From NCBI GenBank assembly GCA_964601325.1, contig CAZRNA010000054.1, positions 1 to 12,875 of the forward strand: DNA of 12,875 bases, read 5' to 3'. The position numbers and the translations under genes were made by a program. The notes beneath the pieces are model-generated. The model saw only the letters and a program-made list of their open reading frames with translations, was not told the origin of the DNA and did not search any database. Below, one piece after another: positions 1 through 7,081 of the stretch (positions are counted from its first letter, which is position 1; the number at the start of each line of letters is the position of its first letter). This DNA is from CAVPLU01 sp964601325 (GTDB taxonomy: Archaea; Thermoproteota; Bathyarchaeia; 40CM-2-53-6).

Positions 1-948
1 ATTGTGTATGCTGCAGCGGGAGCCGAAGGAGCCAGGTACCTGCTCGCAATGGGTGCAGCTGTCGCGGGAGGATTCGACAATCTTGCTCGCCGGCCAATCG
101 TCACACTCTTCAGCGAACCGATTACTCCGCTTGTGATGCCTTCGATAAACGAAGCCGTTATCGAGTTTGCCAAGGCACGCGTGCCCGTGGCCTACGCTCC
201 CGGACCCATGCCAGGTGCTTCAACCCCCATAACCTTGGCTGGAGAGCACGCAGTGTGCAACGCAGAATGCCTAGCAGGCGTCGTACTGGTTCAGTTGGTT
301 TCTCCGGGTGCCCCGGTCCTATACGGAATTCATACGTCTGTGCTGGACATGCGGACCGGGAGCGTGTGTTACGGTGCTCCTGAGTGGGGCCTGGGTTGGC
401 TGATTGTCGGACAGCTCGCTGAGTACTATGGTATTCCGACATTCGGCTCGGGTGGTGCGACAGACTCTAAGTGCCCAGACGCGCAGGCCGGGGCCGAGGC
501 CTTCATGAATGCCTTCCTCAACACAGTGGCGGGCATTAATCTGATTCATAACTGTGGAACAATTGCACATGGTTCGTCGGGTAGCCTTGAGATGGGCGTA
601 ATCTGCGATGAAATCATCAATTACATCCAGCGGCTGCTGATGGAGATCGAGATCAGTGACGAGACATTGGCTGTTGATCTAATTCGACGAATAGGCCCCG
701 CCGGGAGTTTCATGGCTGAGAAACACACCAGAACCCACTTGGACAAAGGTGCGATCCTTCACCCGAAGTTGTTCAACCGCCAAGCAATAGGCGACTGGAA
801 AGCGAAAGGTCAGTTGAGCACACGAGATGAAGCAAGACTGAAAGTGAAGACCATTCTGCAAGAGCACAAGGCTTCGGCATTGCCTAGCGAAGTTCTTCAG
901 CAAATCGACGAGATTCTAAGACAAGCGTCCCGGACGATGACGAAGTAG
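1..948 (+). CDS. MttB-family (COG5598) methyltransferase, non-pyrrolysine, N-terminus cut by window edge
   Basis: Partial gene, open from base 1 and ending at TAG 946-948. About 315 residues are visible; by comparison with the complete paralogue at 10701-12125, roughly the first 165-170 residues lie outside the window. Shared landmarks are the GPVTLAG-like segment (here ITLAG), the APVLYG / DMRTG block, and the GGATDSK..D.QAG segment, followed by a helical C-terminus. The family transfers a methyl group from trimethylamine or a quaternary amine (glycine betaine, proline betaine, carnitine, gamma-butyrobetaine) to a cobalt corrinoid protein in the cytoplasm. Trimethylamine-specific members carry an amber-encoded pyrrolysine; no in-frame TAG occurs here, so this belongs to the non-Pyl MtgB-like branch. 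Substrate is not predictable from sequence. The LarA-like gene follows 81 bases downstream on the same strand and is probably cotranscribed. No corrinoid protein is adjacent. The family call is firm, the substrate open. Confidence 0.88.
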   Translation: MVYAAAGAEGARYLLAMGAAVAGGFDNLARRPIVTLFSEPITPLVMPSINEAVIEFAKARVPVAYAPGPMPGASTPITLAGEHAVCNAECLAGVVLVQLVSPGAPVLYGIHTSVLDMRTGSVCYGAPEWGLGWLIVGQLAEYYGIPTFGSGGATDSKCPDAQAGAEAFMNAFLNTVAGINLIHNCGTIAHGSSGSLEMGVICDEIINYIQRLLMEIEISDETLAVDLIRRIGPAGSFMAEKHTRTHLDKGAILHPKLFNRQAIGDWKAKGQLSTRDEARLKVKTILQEHKASALPSEVLQQIDEILRQASRTMTK

Positions 949-1029
949 CACAGTCAGCGCGCACATCTTCGGAGAATAATGCATTAACGTTAGCGAATGC
1001 AACAATGGCCGCACACGGGGTGGATCAGT

Positions 1030-2319
1030 GTGCATTTCAAACTCCCATTCGGGCATCATCAGAACGTCGAGTTCGACGTACCAGACAAGAACCTTACTTA
1101 CTACGTAGAGAGGAAGAAACTGCCGTCAGTCCCAGATGTGCGTGATTCGGTCGCTGAAGCGGTTAAGAAACCGATCGGAATGCTTCCTCTGAGTAAGCTC
1201 GCAAAGAGAGGCGACAAAGTGGTCGTCCTTGTTGATGACCTAACCCGTCCGACTCCCCAGGACGAGGTACTCCCGCCGGTCTTGGAAGAGCTCTGCGCTG
1301 GCGGTCTCAGTGCCGACAACGTGCAGATCATGATCGCTTTGGGAACTCATAGGCCGATGACGGATGCCGAAATTGTAGATCACCTCGGTCCGGAGATGGC
1401 TGAGCGATTCGAGGTAACCAACTCAGACTACAAGGACGAGAAGAGGCTAGTGAATCTCGGAACGACCGAACTCGGGATACCGGCTCTTGTGAACAAGACA
1501 GTGGTTAACGCAGACTTGGTGCTCGGTGTGGGGAACATTGTCCCTCACAACGCAGCGGGGTGGGGCGGAGGAGGAAAAATCATCCTGCCCGGCGTCTGCG
1601 GTGAAGATTCGGTCGGGATGCTCCACATCGCAGCAGGGAAAGTCAAACCGATTGGGAAACTAGTCGCGGCGCTTGACAACCCAATGAGGCGAGATATTAA
1701 CATAGTCGCCAGAAAAGCCGGTCTGAAAGCGATAGTGAATACAGTCCTCAACAATGAAGACAAAGTGGTACGAGTGCTCGCAGGCGATCCGGAGCAGGCC
1801 TTTAGTGAAGGCGTCGCAACGGCACGCCAAGTGTACTGCAAAGACGTGCCCGAACTTGCGGACATAGTTGTCTTCTCGACTTATCCGGCAGACATCGACT
1901 ACTGGCAGGCCATGAAAGCTCTGGATTTCGCCCACGTTGGCGTCAGAAAAGGCGGAACGATTGTATTGCTCACACCTTGCACCGAACGAATCTCACCAAC
2001 TCATCCAAGCTTCAAGGCTAGAGCCACGGAAAGCTACTCCAAGCTACTGGAGGCAGTAGACAGAAAAGAGTTTGAAGATCTTCCAGCTGCTGGGGCACTC
2101 TTGATGCACTCGCAGATGCTTGAACGCGCGAAGATCATCTGCTATTCAACCGGTTTCACAGAGGAGGACAAGGAAGCACTTGGCTTCGAGCATGCCTCAA
2201 CCGCTGACGAAGCTGTCAGAATGGCATTCAAGAGACATGGAGAGCGCGCAAAAGTGGGAGTCATCGAGTGCGGAGAAGTCGTTCCCGTTGCCCCACGCTC
2301 GGACATCCGGGACGGCTAG
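1030..2319 (+). CDS. LarA-like nickel-pincer nucleotide-dependent racemase/epimerase
   Basis: LarA/DUF2088-family protein of about 429 residues. LarA enzymes racemise or epimerise alpha-hydroxy acids by hydride transfer through a nickel pincer (PTT) cofactor bound to a lysine. Visible motifs are DDLTRPTP, GTHRPMT, the stretch from PHNAAGW into GGGGKIILPG, and a histidine 16 residues after that lysine. From the GTG start at 1030 these give His107, His173, Lys183 and His199, one less than His108, His174, Lys184 and His200 of Lactiplantibacillus LarA, so all nickel ligands and the cofactor lysine are present. An upstream ATG at 997 would add 11 residues without family similarity; GTG 1030 is preferred because GGGGTGG lies about 7 bases before it and family homology begins right there. 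Ends in TAG, whose CTAG also provides the stop of the convergent cupin. No larB, larC or larE is seen nearby. The substrate may be something other than lactate; members act on malate, phenyllactate and aldonates. Confidence 0.87.
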   Translation: MHFKLPFGHHQNVEFDVPDKNLTYYVERKKLPSVPDVRDSVAEAVKKPIGMLPLSKLAKRGDKVVVLVDDLTRPTPQDEVLPPVLEELCAGGLSADNVQIMIALGTHRPMTDAEIVDHLGPEMAERFEVTNSDYKDEKRLVNLGTTELGIPALVNKTVVNADLVLGVGNIVPHNAAGWGGGGKIILPGVCGEDSVGMLHIAAGKVKPIGKLVAALDNPMRRDINIVARKAGLKAIVNTVLNNEDKVVRVLAGDPEQAFSEGVATARQVYCKDVPELADIVVFSTYPADIDYWQAMKALDFAHVGVRKGGTIVLLTPCTERISPTHPSFKARATESYSKLLEAVDRKEFEDLPAAGALLMHSQMLERAKIICYSTGFTEEDKEALGFEHASTADEAVRMAFKRHGERAKVGVIECGEVVPVAPRSDIRDG

Positions 2320-2717
2320 AGTCTTCCCATAACCTTGAGAATTGCTTCCTCCGGCCCCGGAGGAACAAGTATCCAGTAGGCATGCAGCGTTTCCTTTCCA
2401 GTATTGATTATCTGATGCGCGGACTTAGCTGGGCCGTAGGCGATCGAGCCAGGCTCGATATCCGCTTCCCCCCCACCAACGATGACCTTTCCGTGGCCTC
2501 TAGTAACTATCCAGAACTCGTCTGTTTGTTCATGCATATGCAGGTCGCTCTTGCCTGTCGGCGGGATGGTGACTGTTCCGATCGAGGCTGAGCTTACTCC
2601 TTGGATCTTCGGTGAGAATAGGACCTGCCTGTGCCTCTCATAAGGTGGAGGAGTAGCCAAATAGTCGCTCTCCCAAGATTTCGCAACCAAAGGTTTCATG
2701 TCATCCTCGACCTTCAT
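2316..2717 (-). CDS. Small single-domain cupin protein
   Basis: A 133-residue cupin_2-type beta-barrel. Motif 1 is HMHEQTDEFWIV.RGHG (from about residue 60) and motif 2 is PGS...P...AHQIINTG (about 89-107). His60, His62, Glu67 and His101 form the standard metal-binding set, so this is probably a metal-binding cupin, either enzymatic (isomerase, dioxygenase, epimerase) or a ligand sensor; the sequence does not discriminate. The reading starts at ATG 2717, but an internal ATG at 2699 (residue 7) has GAGG five bases before it and may be the true start. It is convergent with the LarA-like gene, sharing the palindromic CTAG at 2316-2319 for both stops, and divergent from the GSA-aminomutase-like gene. 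Such small cupins often accompany sugar or hydroxy-acid catabolic genes, which fits the setting but does not prove a role. Confidence 0.82.
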   Translation of the reverse strand: MKVEDDMKPLVAKSWESDYLATPPPYERHRQVLFSPKIQGVSSASIGTVTIPPTGKSDLHMHEQTDEFWIVTRGHGKVIVGGGEADIEPGSIAYGPAKSAHQIINTGKETLHAYWILVPPGPEEAILKVMGRL

Positions 2718-2769
2718 TGGATCTGTTTTGCGGGAATGTTTGCGGTATTGCGATCCGTCTGCATAAGAA

Positions 2770-2783
2770 GACTTCTATATGGG
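2770..2783. promoter_or_regulatory. Candidate TATA-type promoter element between cupin and aminotransferase
   Basis: The sequence cttctatatggg lies within the divergent gap between the cupin (ATG 2717 or 2699) and the aminotransferase (ATG 2819). TATAT is about 43 bases before ATG 2819 and would place an archaeal transcription start roughly 15-20 bases before that ATG. On the opposite strand it reads ccatatagaag, which could serve the cupin. This rests on base composition and position only. Confidence 0.3.
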
Positions 2784-2818
2784 TTCGCGGTCTACGTGCG
2801 AAATGCGGTGTCCAACAA

Positions 2819-4108
2819 ATGGTCTCAGAGAAGAAATCTGAAGCCCTGTTTGAAAAGGCAAAATCTGTAACTGTTGGCGGGGTCCACGACGAACTCCGCT
2901 ACACAGAACCTTACATGATGTTCTTCAAGCGGGCAGCCGGATCGAAACTATACGACATCGAGGGCCGGACCTACACGGATTTCCTGCTCGGCTACGGACC
3001 ATTGATCCTAGGTCATTGTCATCCGAAAGTCGTGCAGGCTGTGAAGAAGGCGGCCGCGAGCAGCGATCTCTGGGGAATTGGAACCACAGAAATGGAATAC
3101 AAACTCGCGGAGAGAGTGACTCATCACATCCCTTCAGCCGAGAAAGTACGCTTCTGTAATGCAGGTAGTGACGCTACCTTCCACGCAATAAGACTCTCCC
3201 GTGCATTCACAGGGCGGAAGAAGATCCTCAAGTTCGAGGGAGGCTACCATGGCTGGCACGATTATGTCGACATAAGCGTGATGCCTCCTGCTGACAAGGT
3301 TGGAACTCCTTTTGCACAGTCAGCAGGGATCTTGCCGGAGGCCATGGCACAGACTATTGTGATTCCCTGGAATGATGTTGATGCGCTTGAGAAGACGATC
3401 TCGAAGCACAAGGATGAGCTCGCTGCGGTGATCACCGAACCGATTCTTCACAACATCGGGGTTGTCATGCCAAAGGAAGGATTCCTACAGACCATAAGAG
3501 AACTGACCGAACGAAACGGCATCGTATTCATCCTAGACGAAGTCATAACTGCGTTTAGACACAGCCTTGGTGGAGCCCAGAAGCTCTTCGGCATCAAACC
3601 CGATCTCACGGCATTTGCGAAAGCAATGGCCAACGGATACCCAATGGGTGGATTGGCCGGACGAGCAGATATCATGAACCGACTGAGACCGTTGGGAAAC
3701 GTCCACATGGCTGCAACATACTACTCTCATCCGATCTCTGTCGCCGCAAGCCTCGCCACCATAGGCGAACTGGAAAGCGGCAGGGTGCATGAACGTATGG
3801 ACGGATTGGTGGACACGATATCAAAAGGACTAACCCAACTGATTCAGGACTTCAACTTGAAGGCACAGGTGAAGCACTTCCACTCGATATTCACTCTCTA
3901 TTTCACGGACGCTGAGATCAGCAACTATCCATCAGTCCTAGGCAACGACATGGAGATGTACAAGAAATACTGGCACGCAATGAACGATCAAGGAATCATC
4001 CTAAGCACACATCACCTGAAACGATGTCACCTTTCAGCGGCGCATACGAAAGTAGACGCGAACAAGTTCCTGGCATCCGCCAAGAAAGCATTCGAGAAAA
4101 TCAAGTAG
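2819..4108 (+). CDS. Class III PLP aminotransferase, glutamate-1-semialdehyde 2,1-aminomutase-like
   Basis: A fold-type I PLP enzyme of 429 residues, the normal size for GSA aminomutase (HemL) relatives. The open frame extends back to 2717, but the extra 34 residues are Cys/Arg-rich and unlike the family; ATG 2819 starts the typical helix ending in GGVHDELRY and follows a TATA-like element. Landmarks in this numbering are NAGSDAT.HAIRL.RA (about 114-128), EGGYHGWHD (about 140-148), the PLP aspartate in FILDEVITAFR (Asp240) and the Schiff-base lysine in AFAKAMANGYPMGG (Lys268). HemL moves an amino group within glutamate semialdehyde for tetrapyrrole synthesis. No other haem gene is near, and this context is catabolic, so it more likely acts as an aminotransferase or aminomutase on another amino or keto acid. 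The hexulose-phosphate-synthase-like gene follows 55 bases downstream, probably in one operon. Family certain, substrate unknown. Confidence 0.88.
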   Translation: MVSEKKSEALFEKAKSVTVGGVHDELRYTEPYMMFFKRAAGSKLYDIEGRTYTDFLLGYGPLILGHCHPKVVQAVKKAAASSDLWGIGTTEMEYKLAERVTHHIPSAEKVRFCNAGSDATFHAIRLSRAFTGRKKILKFEGGYHGWHDYVDISVMPPADKVGTPFAQSAGILPEAMAQTIVIPWNDVDALEKTISKHKDELAAVITEPILHNIGVVMPKEGFLQTIRELTERNGIVFILDEVITAFRHSLGGAQKLFGIKPDLTAFAKAMANGYPMGGLAGRADIMNRLRPLGNVHMAATYYSHPISVAASLATIGELESGRVHERMDGLVDTISKGLTQLIQDFNLKAQVKHFHSIFTLYFTDAEISNYPSVLGNDMEMYKKYWHAMNDQGIILSTHHLKRCHLSAAHTKVDANKFLASAKKAFEKIK

Positions 4109-4143
4109 GATGCAATAGGCGTCGAGGCTTAACGCAAAGCACG

Positions 4144-4161
4144 AGGGAAGGTGAATTCCCT
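4144..4161 (+). promoter_or_regulatory. Ribosome-binding site inside a small inverted repeat upstream of the HPS-like gene
   Basis: AGGGAA (4144-4149) and TTCCCT (4156-4161) can pair to form a 6-bp stem with a GGTGAA loop (4150-4155). The loop carries the GGTGA ribosome-binding sequence, 9 bases before the GTG start at 4164. The GGTGA site supports that start; a hairpin-controlled initiation is only a possibility. Confidence 0.4.
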
Positions 4162-4163
4162 TC

Positions 4164-4856
4164 GTGGCAGAGAAGAGACAAAGCCTGAGATTGCAGGAAA
4201 AGGGTTCTACAATCTGGGTCACGATAGATACAGAAACGGCCTCAGAAGCAGTTGCAATAGGGCGCAGAGCATTGGCAGCGGGGGCTCACTGGCTCGAGGC
4301 AGGCACTCCCCTAATCTCTTCGGAAGGAATCAAAGCGATAGAAGCGCTTGTAAAAACCTTCGGTGGTTTAACAATCGTGGCTGACTTCAAGACAGTGGAC
4401 GGAGGCGACTTGGACGTAGAAATGGCCGCTAGAGCTGGCGCGCATATAGTCACGGTCATGGCCGTCGCAGAAGACGCAACCATCATGAAGACCGTTGAAA
4501 CTGCACGAAAGCATTCGCTTGGTGTAATCGCAGATCTCCTTGGGGCGAAGGAGAAGCCCAAGAGGGCTAGAGAAGTCGCGGAACTGGGAGTTGACGGGGT
4601 ATTCGTTCACACCGGGTTTGACGAGAGAAGACTTGACCCTTCAAGGAATCCGTTGATCGATCTTGCTGGCGTTCTCAGGTCTGTTCAAGTCCCTGTTGCG
4701 GTTGGCGGAGGAATAACAAGCGAGGTTGCAAACAAGGCTGTTGAAATGGGCGCACAGATCGTGGTTGTCTCAACAACAACAGCCGTATCTCCATTCGAGA
4801 TGGTGATCAAGAGCGTTCTTGATCGGCACAGAGGAATCTCTTTCCGAAGAATCTAG
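4164..4856 (+). CDS. 3-hexulose-6-phosphate synthase-like TIM barrel (OMPDC superfamily)
   Basis: A 230-residue protein, close to the usual 210-220 of HPS. HPS condenses formaldehyde with ribulose 5-phosphate, or in archaea runs in reverse to make ribulose 5-phosphate and formaldehyde. Family marks are WLEAGTPLI (Glu45), the D-x-K-x-x-D signature in VADFKTVDGGDLD (Asp74, Lys76, Asp79), AGAHIVTVMA, FVHTGFDE (His149) and the phosphate-binding VAVGGGIT (about 178-185). The HTGFDE segment resembles HPS more than the HRGRD type of 3-keto-L-gulonate-6-phosphate decarboxylase. The start is GTG 4164, preceded by GGTGA. No 6-phospho-3-hexuloisomerase partner is fused or adjacent. It follows the GSA-aminomutase-like gene by 55 bases in the same direction. 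Formaldehyde handling beside methyl-transfer genes is suggestive, but another aldolase or decarboxylase role within the superfamily remains possible. Confidence 0.78.
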   Translation: MAEKRQSLRLQEKGSTIWVTIDTETASEAVAIGRRALAAGAHWLEAGTPLISSEGIKAIEALVKTFGGLTIVADFKTVDGGDLDVEMAARAGAHIVTVMAVAEDATIMKTVETARKHSLGVIADLLGAKEKPKRAREVAELGVDGVFVHTGFDERRLDPSRNPLIDLAGVLRSVQVPVAVGGGITSEVANKAVEMGAQIVVVSTTTAVSPFEMVIKSVLDRHRGISFRRI

Positions 4857-4868
4857 CTTTGATCCCCA

Positions 4869-4900
4869 GCGCCGTTGGCGGGCTTGAAAAGTTGCTTTTG
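4869..4900. terminator. Candidate bidirectional terminator region between convergent genes
   Basis: The 73-base gap between the HPS-like gene and the convergent isomerase gene holds two short stems: CGCC-GTT-GGCG at 4870-4880 and AAAAG-TTG-CTTTT at 4887-4899. The second has T-rich ends on both strands. The stems are short, so this is a weak assignment based mainly on the convergent location. Confidence 0.3.
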
Positions 4901-4929
4901 TGCATGGCAGAGAGCGTTGACTATTCACT

Positions 4930-5880
4930 CTAGTGCTTGCTGGCCTTATTGGTCATCTGAAGCTGCCCCCAAGCCTGTCTCCAGACACGCTTCGTGCCTG
5001 CGAGTACAGCCTCGGAACTCTCGGCGGGTAGTGGTTTGATTTCGAATCCCACGATTGGAAGCTTTTCGTTCCGTCGTGTCTTCTTTCCAAGGTATCCGAT
5101 GTCGAATAGTATCTTGAGGAATCGTGCCAAGTCATCCACATCATGTAATCCCCCGTTAACGCCGAATCTGGGGTGTTTGTCCCCGTATGCGGGGTTACCC
5201 GTCACCTTCACACAGTTGCCGACATGGATGTGGACGAGATAATCCCGAAGGAGAGTAAGAGCGTGTTTGGGATCCTCGTCGAGTAATGGACCATGAGCCA
5301 TATCGTACAGTATGCCGAAATCCCGAAAGTCTTTCCTGACCGTTCGCGCCAGCGCAGCCGCCTCTCTCGCTGGCCCGATCAGGCGCTTCTTCTCAACATC
5401 TCGATCAAAGGCCTCCAACGTGATTGCCAAGCCTTTCTGCTCGCCGTAAGCACAGATCTCTTTCAACGAGTCTGCGAGCGCTTGGGTTGCGTCGCTGCGC
5501 TGCCGTGCTCCGGGGTCAGGGCCGCTCAGAAGGCTCACACGCTCTGCGTCTAGTTCAGACGCTTCGTCAATGCATGACTTGACTTTCTCGATCGCTCTGC
5601 TCCTCTCTGATTCATCTAATGAGTTCACATCAAGCTTCTGCCCTAGCAGCACAGGTTGTGCAGCATACGTGATCGAAAGGTGGGAAGTCTCCGCGAGTTG
5701 TCTAATGGTTCTCCGTTGTGCTTGGTCTCTGACCAGTGCCAACTCAAGGAGCGAGAAGAAATCGTCTTCTGCGAGAGTCGTCACCGTATCCAGGAAGCGC
5801 TGCTCTCCAGATTGCACGTCCGGATACGCCATTATGTGGACAATACCTAGTCGGAGACTGTTCTCCCAAGGAATATTCAA
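4930..5880 (-). CDS. Sugar phosphate isomerase/epimerase-like TIM barrel (xylose isomerase-like/AP endonuclease 2 fold)
   Basis: A 316-residue TIM-barrel protein. Strand 1 is RLGIVHIMAYPD; the expected divalent-metal ligands occur in order at strand ends: Glu156 (ITLEAFD), Asp193 (LYDMAH), His217/His219 (LVHIHVGN) and Glu280 (GFEIKP). This pattern belongs to the family of L-ribulose-5-phosphate 3-epimerase, tagatose epimerase, hydroxypyruvate isomerase and inosose dehydratase, whose members epimerise, isomerise or dehydrate sugars and keto-polyols. The exact substrate cannot be read. The start is TTG at 5880: a TGA stop lies directly upstream in frame, strand 1 begins about 10 residues in, and AGGA sits 6 bases before the TTG. 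It lies 92 bases downstream of the D-2-hydroxyacid dehydrogenase gene on the same strand, so the two are likely cotranscribed. Ends in TAG. Confidence 0.78.
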   Translation of the reverse strand: MNIPWENSLRLGIVHIMAYPDVQSGEQRFLDTVTTLAEDDFFSLLELALVRDQAQRRTIRQLAETSHLSITYAAQPVLLGQKLDVNSLDESERSRAIEKVKSCIDEASELDAERVSLLSGPDPGARQRSDATQALADSLKEICAYGEQKGLAITLEAFDRDVEKKRLIGPAREAAALARTVRKDFRDFGILYDMAHGPLLDEDPKHALTLLRDYLVHIHVGNCVKVTGNPAYGDKHPRFGVNGGLHDVDDLARFLKILFDIGYLGKKTRRNEKLPIVGFEIKPLPAESSEAVLAGTKRVWRQAWGQLQMTNKASKH

Positions 5881-5886
5881 TCAGCA

Positions 5887-5895
5887 TCCTACCTC
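5887..5895 (-). promoter_or_regulatory. Ribosome-binding site for the isomerase-like gene (TTG start)
   Basis: Read on the minus strand, GAGGTAGGA ends 6 bases before TTG 5880. The next codon upstream of the TTG is a stop, so this site decides the start. Confidence 0.55.
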
Positions 5896-5972
5896 TGGCA
5901 CAGCGTTGCCGATCCCAAAAGGCAGTAGATATGACTTTCTCGGCTTAGACAGAATCGGCCCATGCTGTGTGC

Positions 5973-7001
5973 TCACTTCTTCAAGACTTCGGGGTTTGCA
6001 AGAAAACGCATATGCTCGCCCTTGATGAATCTGATGACATCCTCCTGAACCACGCGGTCACAGTATGCTTGTGCGTCTCTGGTGTACGAGGCGATGTGGG
6101 GAGAGACGATTACATTGTCTAGGTCTAGAAGCGAGCTGTCACTGCGTAGAGGTTCGTTCACCTGAACATCTAGGGCTGCTCCCGCGATTCTCCGTTCTCT
6201 CAGGGCGTCAATTAGGGCAGGTTCATTGACAATCTTGCCTCTCGCGGTGTTCACGAAAAACGTCGTGTTCTTCATTAGTCTGAAATGTTCTGGACCTAGC
6301 ATGCCTCTAGTCTGGTCTGTCAAGGGAGCATGAACAGAGACGAAGTCTGAGGCCCTCAGCAACTCGTCGAGCTCAACGGCCTTACCGAATTGCTCAAGAC
6401 GTGTAGGAAGGATGCCCGGGTCAAAGAGGAGAACATTCATGCCGAAAGCTCTTGCAATCATGGCAACGCGAGATCCGATGCTACCCACTCCGATTATGCC
6501 AATGGTCTTTCCCTTGAGCTGGATTCCCATGAGAGGTTTGTATGACTCAACCTTGGGCGACAGTCCTTTCCTTAGTAAAGCGTCGGCGTCCAGAATTCTC
6601 TTGGAGATACTCAGCATCAGTGCGAAGGTATATTCGGCAACGGAGTCAGCATTTCCTCCCGGTGAGTAAACTACGGGAATTCCTCGCTCGGTTGCTGCTT
6701 GCACATCGATGTGGTCAATGCCGGCTGACGGTGTCCCGATGAGTCTTAAGTTGCTGTTCCCATCCATAGCCTCAGCATTGACTCTGTCCTCATTTGTGAT
6801 GAAGACTTCCTCTCCCTGCATCCGATCCGAAAGCGCTCTTCCAGTGAGAAAAGGGAAGTCCGCGAACTCCAGCCTCACATCCATAACTTTCGGCAGCAGA
6901 TTCCAAGAATCGAGGAGCCATGTGGCACGAACGAACGCCTTCACGAGAGAAACCTCGCATCGAGCACCCTGACCGAGCAGTATTTTAGGATTCTCAATCA
7001 T
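5973..7001 (-). CDS. D-isomer-specific 2-hydroxyacid dehydrogenase (phosphoglycerate dehydrogenase-like)
   Basis: A 342-residue NAD-dependent dehydrogenase. The substrate domain contains GTPSAGIDHIDV and SPGGNADSVAEYT, as in the SerA/GyaR/glyoxylate-reductase group. The nucleotide-binding motif is GVGSIG (171-176), with Asp194 at the end of the second strand favouring NAD. The catalytic triad is present: Arg254 (NTARG), Glu283 (DVQVNEP) and His302 (SPHIAS). Such enzymes interconvert D-2-hydroxy acids and 2-keto acids. There is no C-terminal ACT domain, so it is not a full-length regulated SerA; a catabolic D-hydroxyacid or glyoxylate/hydroxypyruvate activity is equally possible. ATG 7001 begins the gene. 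It is divergent from the DapB-like gene at 7082 and precedes the isomerase-like gene. A LarA-type racemase in the same window would supply D-hydroxy acids (inference). Confidence 0.88.
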   Translation of the reverse strand: MIENPKILLGQGARCEVSLVKAFVRATWLLDSWNLLPKVMDVRLEFADFPFLTGRALSDRMQGEEVFITNEDRVNAEAMDGNSNLRLIGTPSAGIDHIDVQAATERGIPVVYSPGGNADSVAEYTFALMLSISKRILDADALLRKGLSPKVESYKPLMGIQLKGKTIGIIGVGSIGSRVAMIARAFGMNVLLFDPGILPTRLEQFGKAVELDELLRASDFVSVHAPLTDQTRGMLGPEHFRLMKNTTFFVNTARGKIVNEPALIDALRERRIAGAALDVQVNEPLRSDSSLLDLDNVIVSPHIASYTRDAQAYCDRVVQEDVIRFIKGEHMRFLANPEVLKK

Positions 7002-7044
7002 CGTGAAGGGCTATCTGGAAAATCGCTTGGTCCTTTCGATTTGA

Positions 7045-7058
7045 ATCCTTAAATTCGC
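7045..7058. promoter_or_regulatory. Candidate shared TATA-type element between divergent dehydrogenase genes
   Basis: The sequence atccttaaattcgc lies in the 80-base gap between the minus-strand dehydrogenase (ATG 7001) and the plus-strand DapB-like gene (GTG 7082). TTAAAT is about 30 bases before GTG 7082, which would give a nearly leaderless transcript. Its complement AATTTAAGG is about 50 bases before ATG 7001 and could serve the other direction. No clear Shine-Dalgarno site precedes either start. Confidence 0.4.
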
Positions 7059-7081
7059 GGGGGTAAGTCGTACGGGGTCGT

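Noticed and set aside
158..570. Minus-strand open frames inside the left MttB gene
   Set aside because: Arg/Pro-rich or low-information translations that mirror the codon bias of the real plus-strand gene; no family features.
997..1029. ATG 997 as start of the LarA-like gene
   Set aside because: No ribosome site precedes it and the 11 added residues do not match the family; GTG 1030 has a GGGGTGG upstream. Not fully excluded.
2717..2818. N-terminal extension of the GSA-aminomutase-like protein
   Set aside because: The 34 extra residues are Cys/Arg-rich with no family similarity and overlap the divergent promoter region; ATG 2819 fits the family start.
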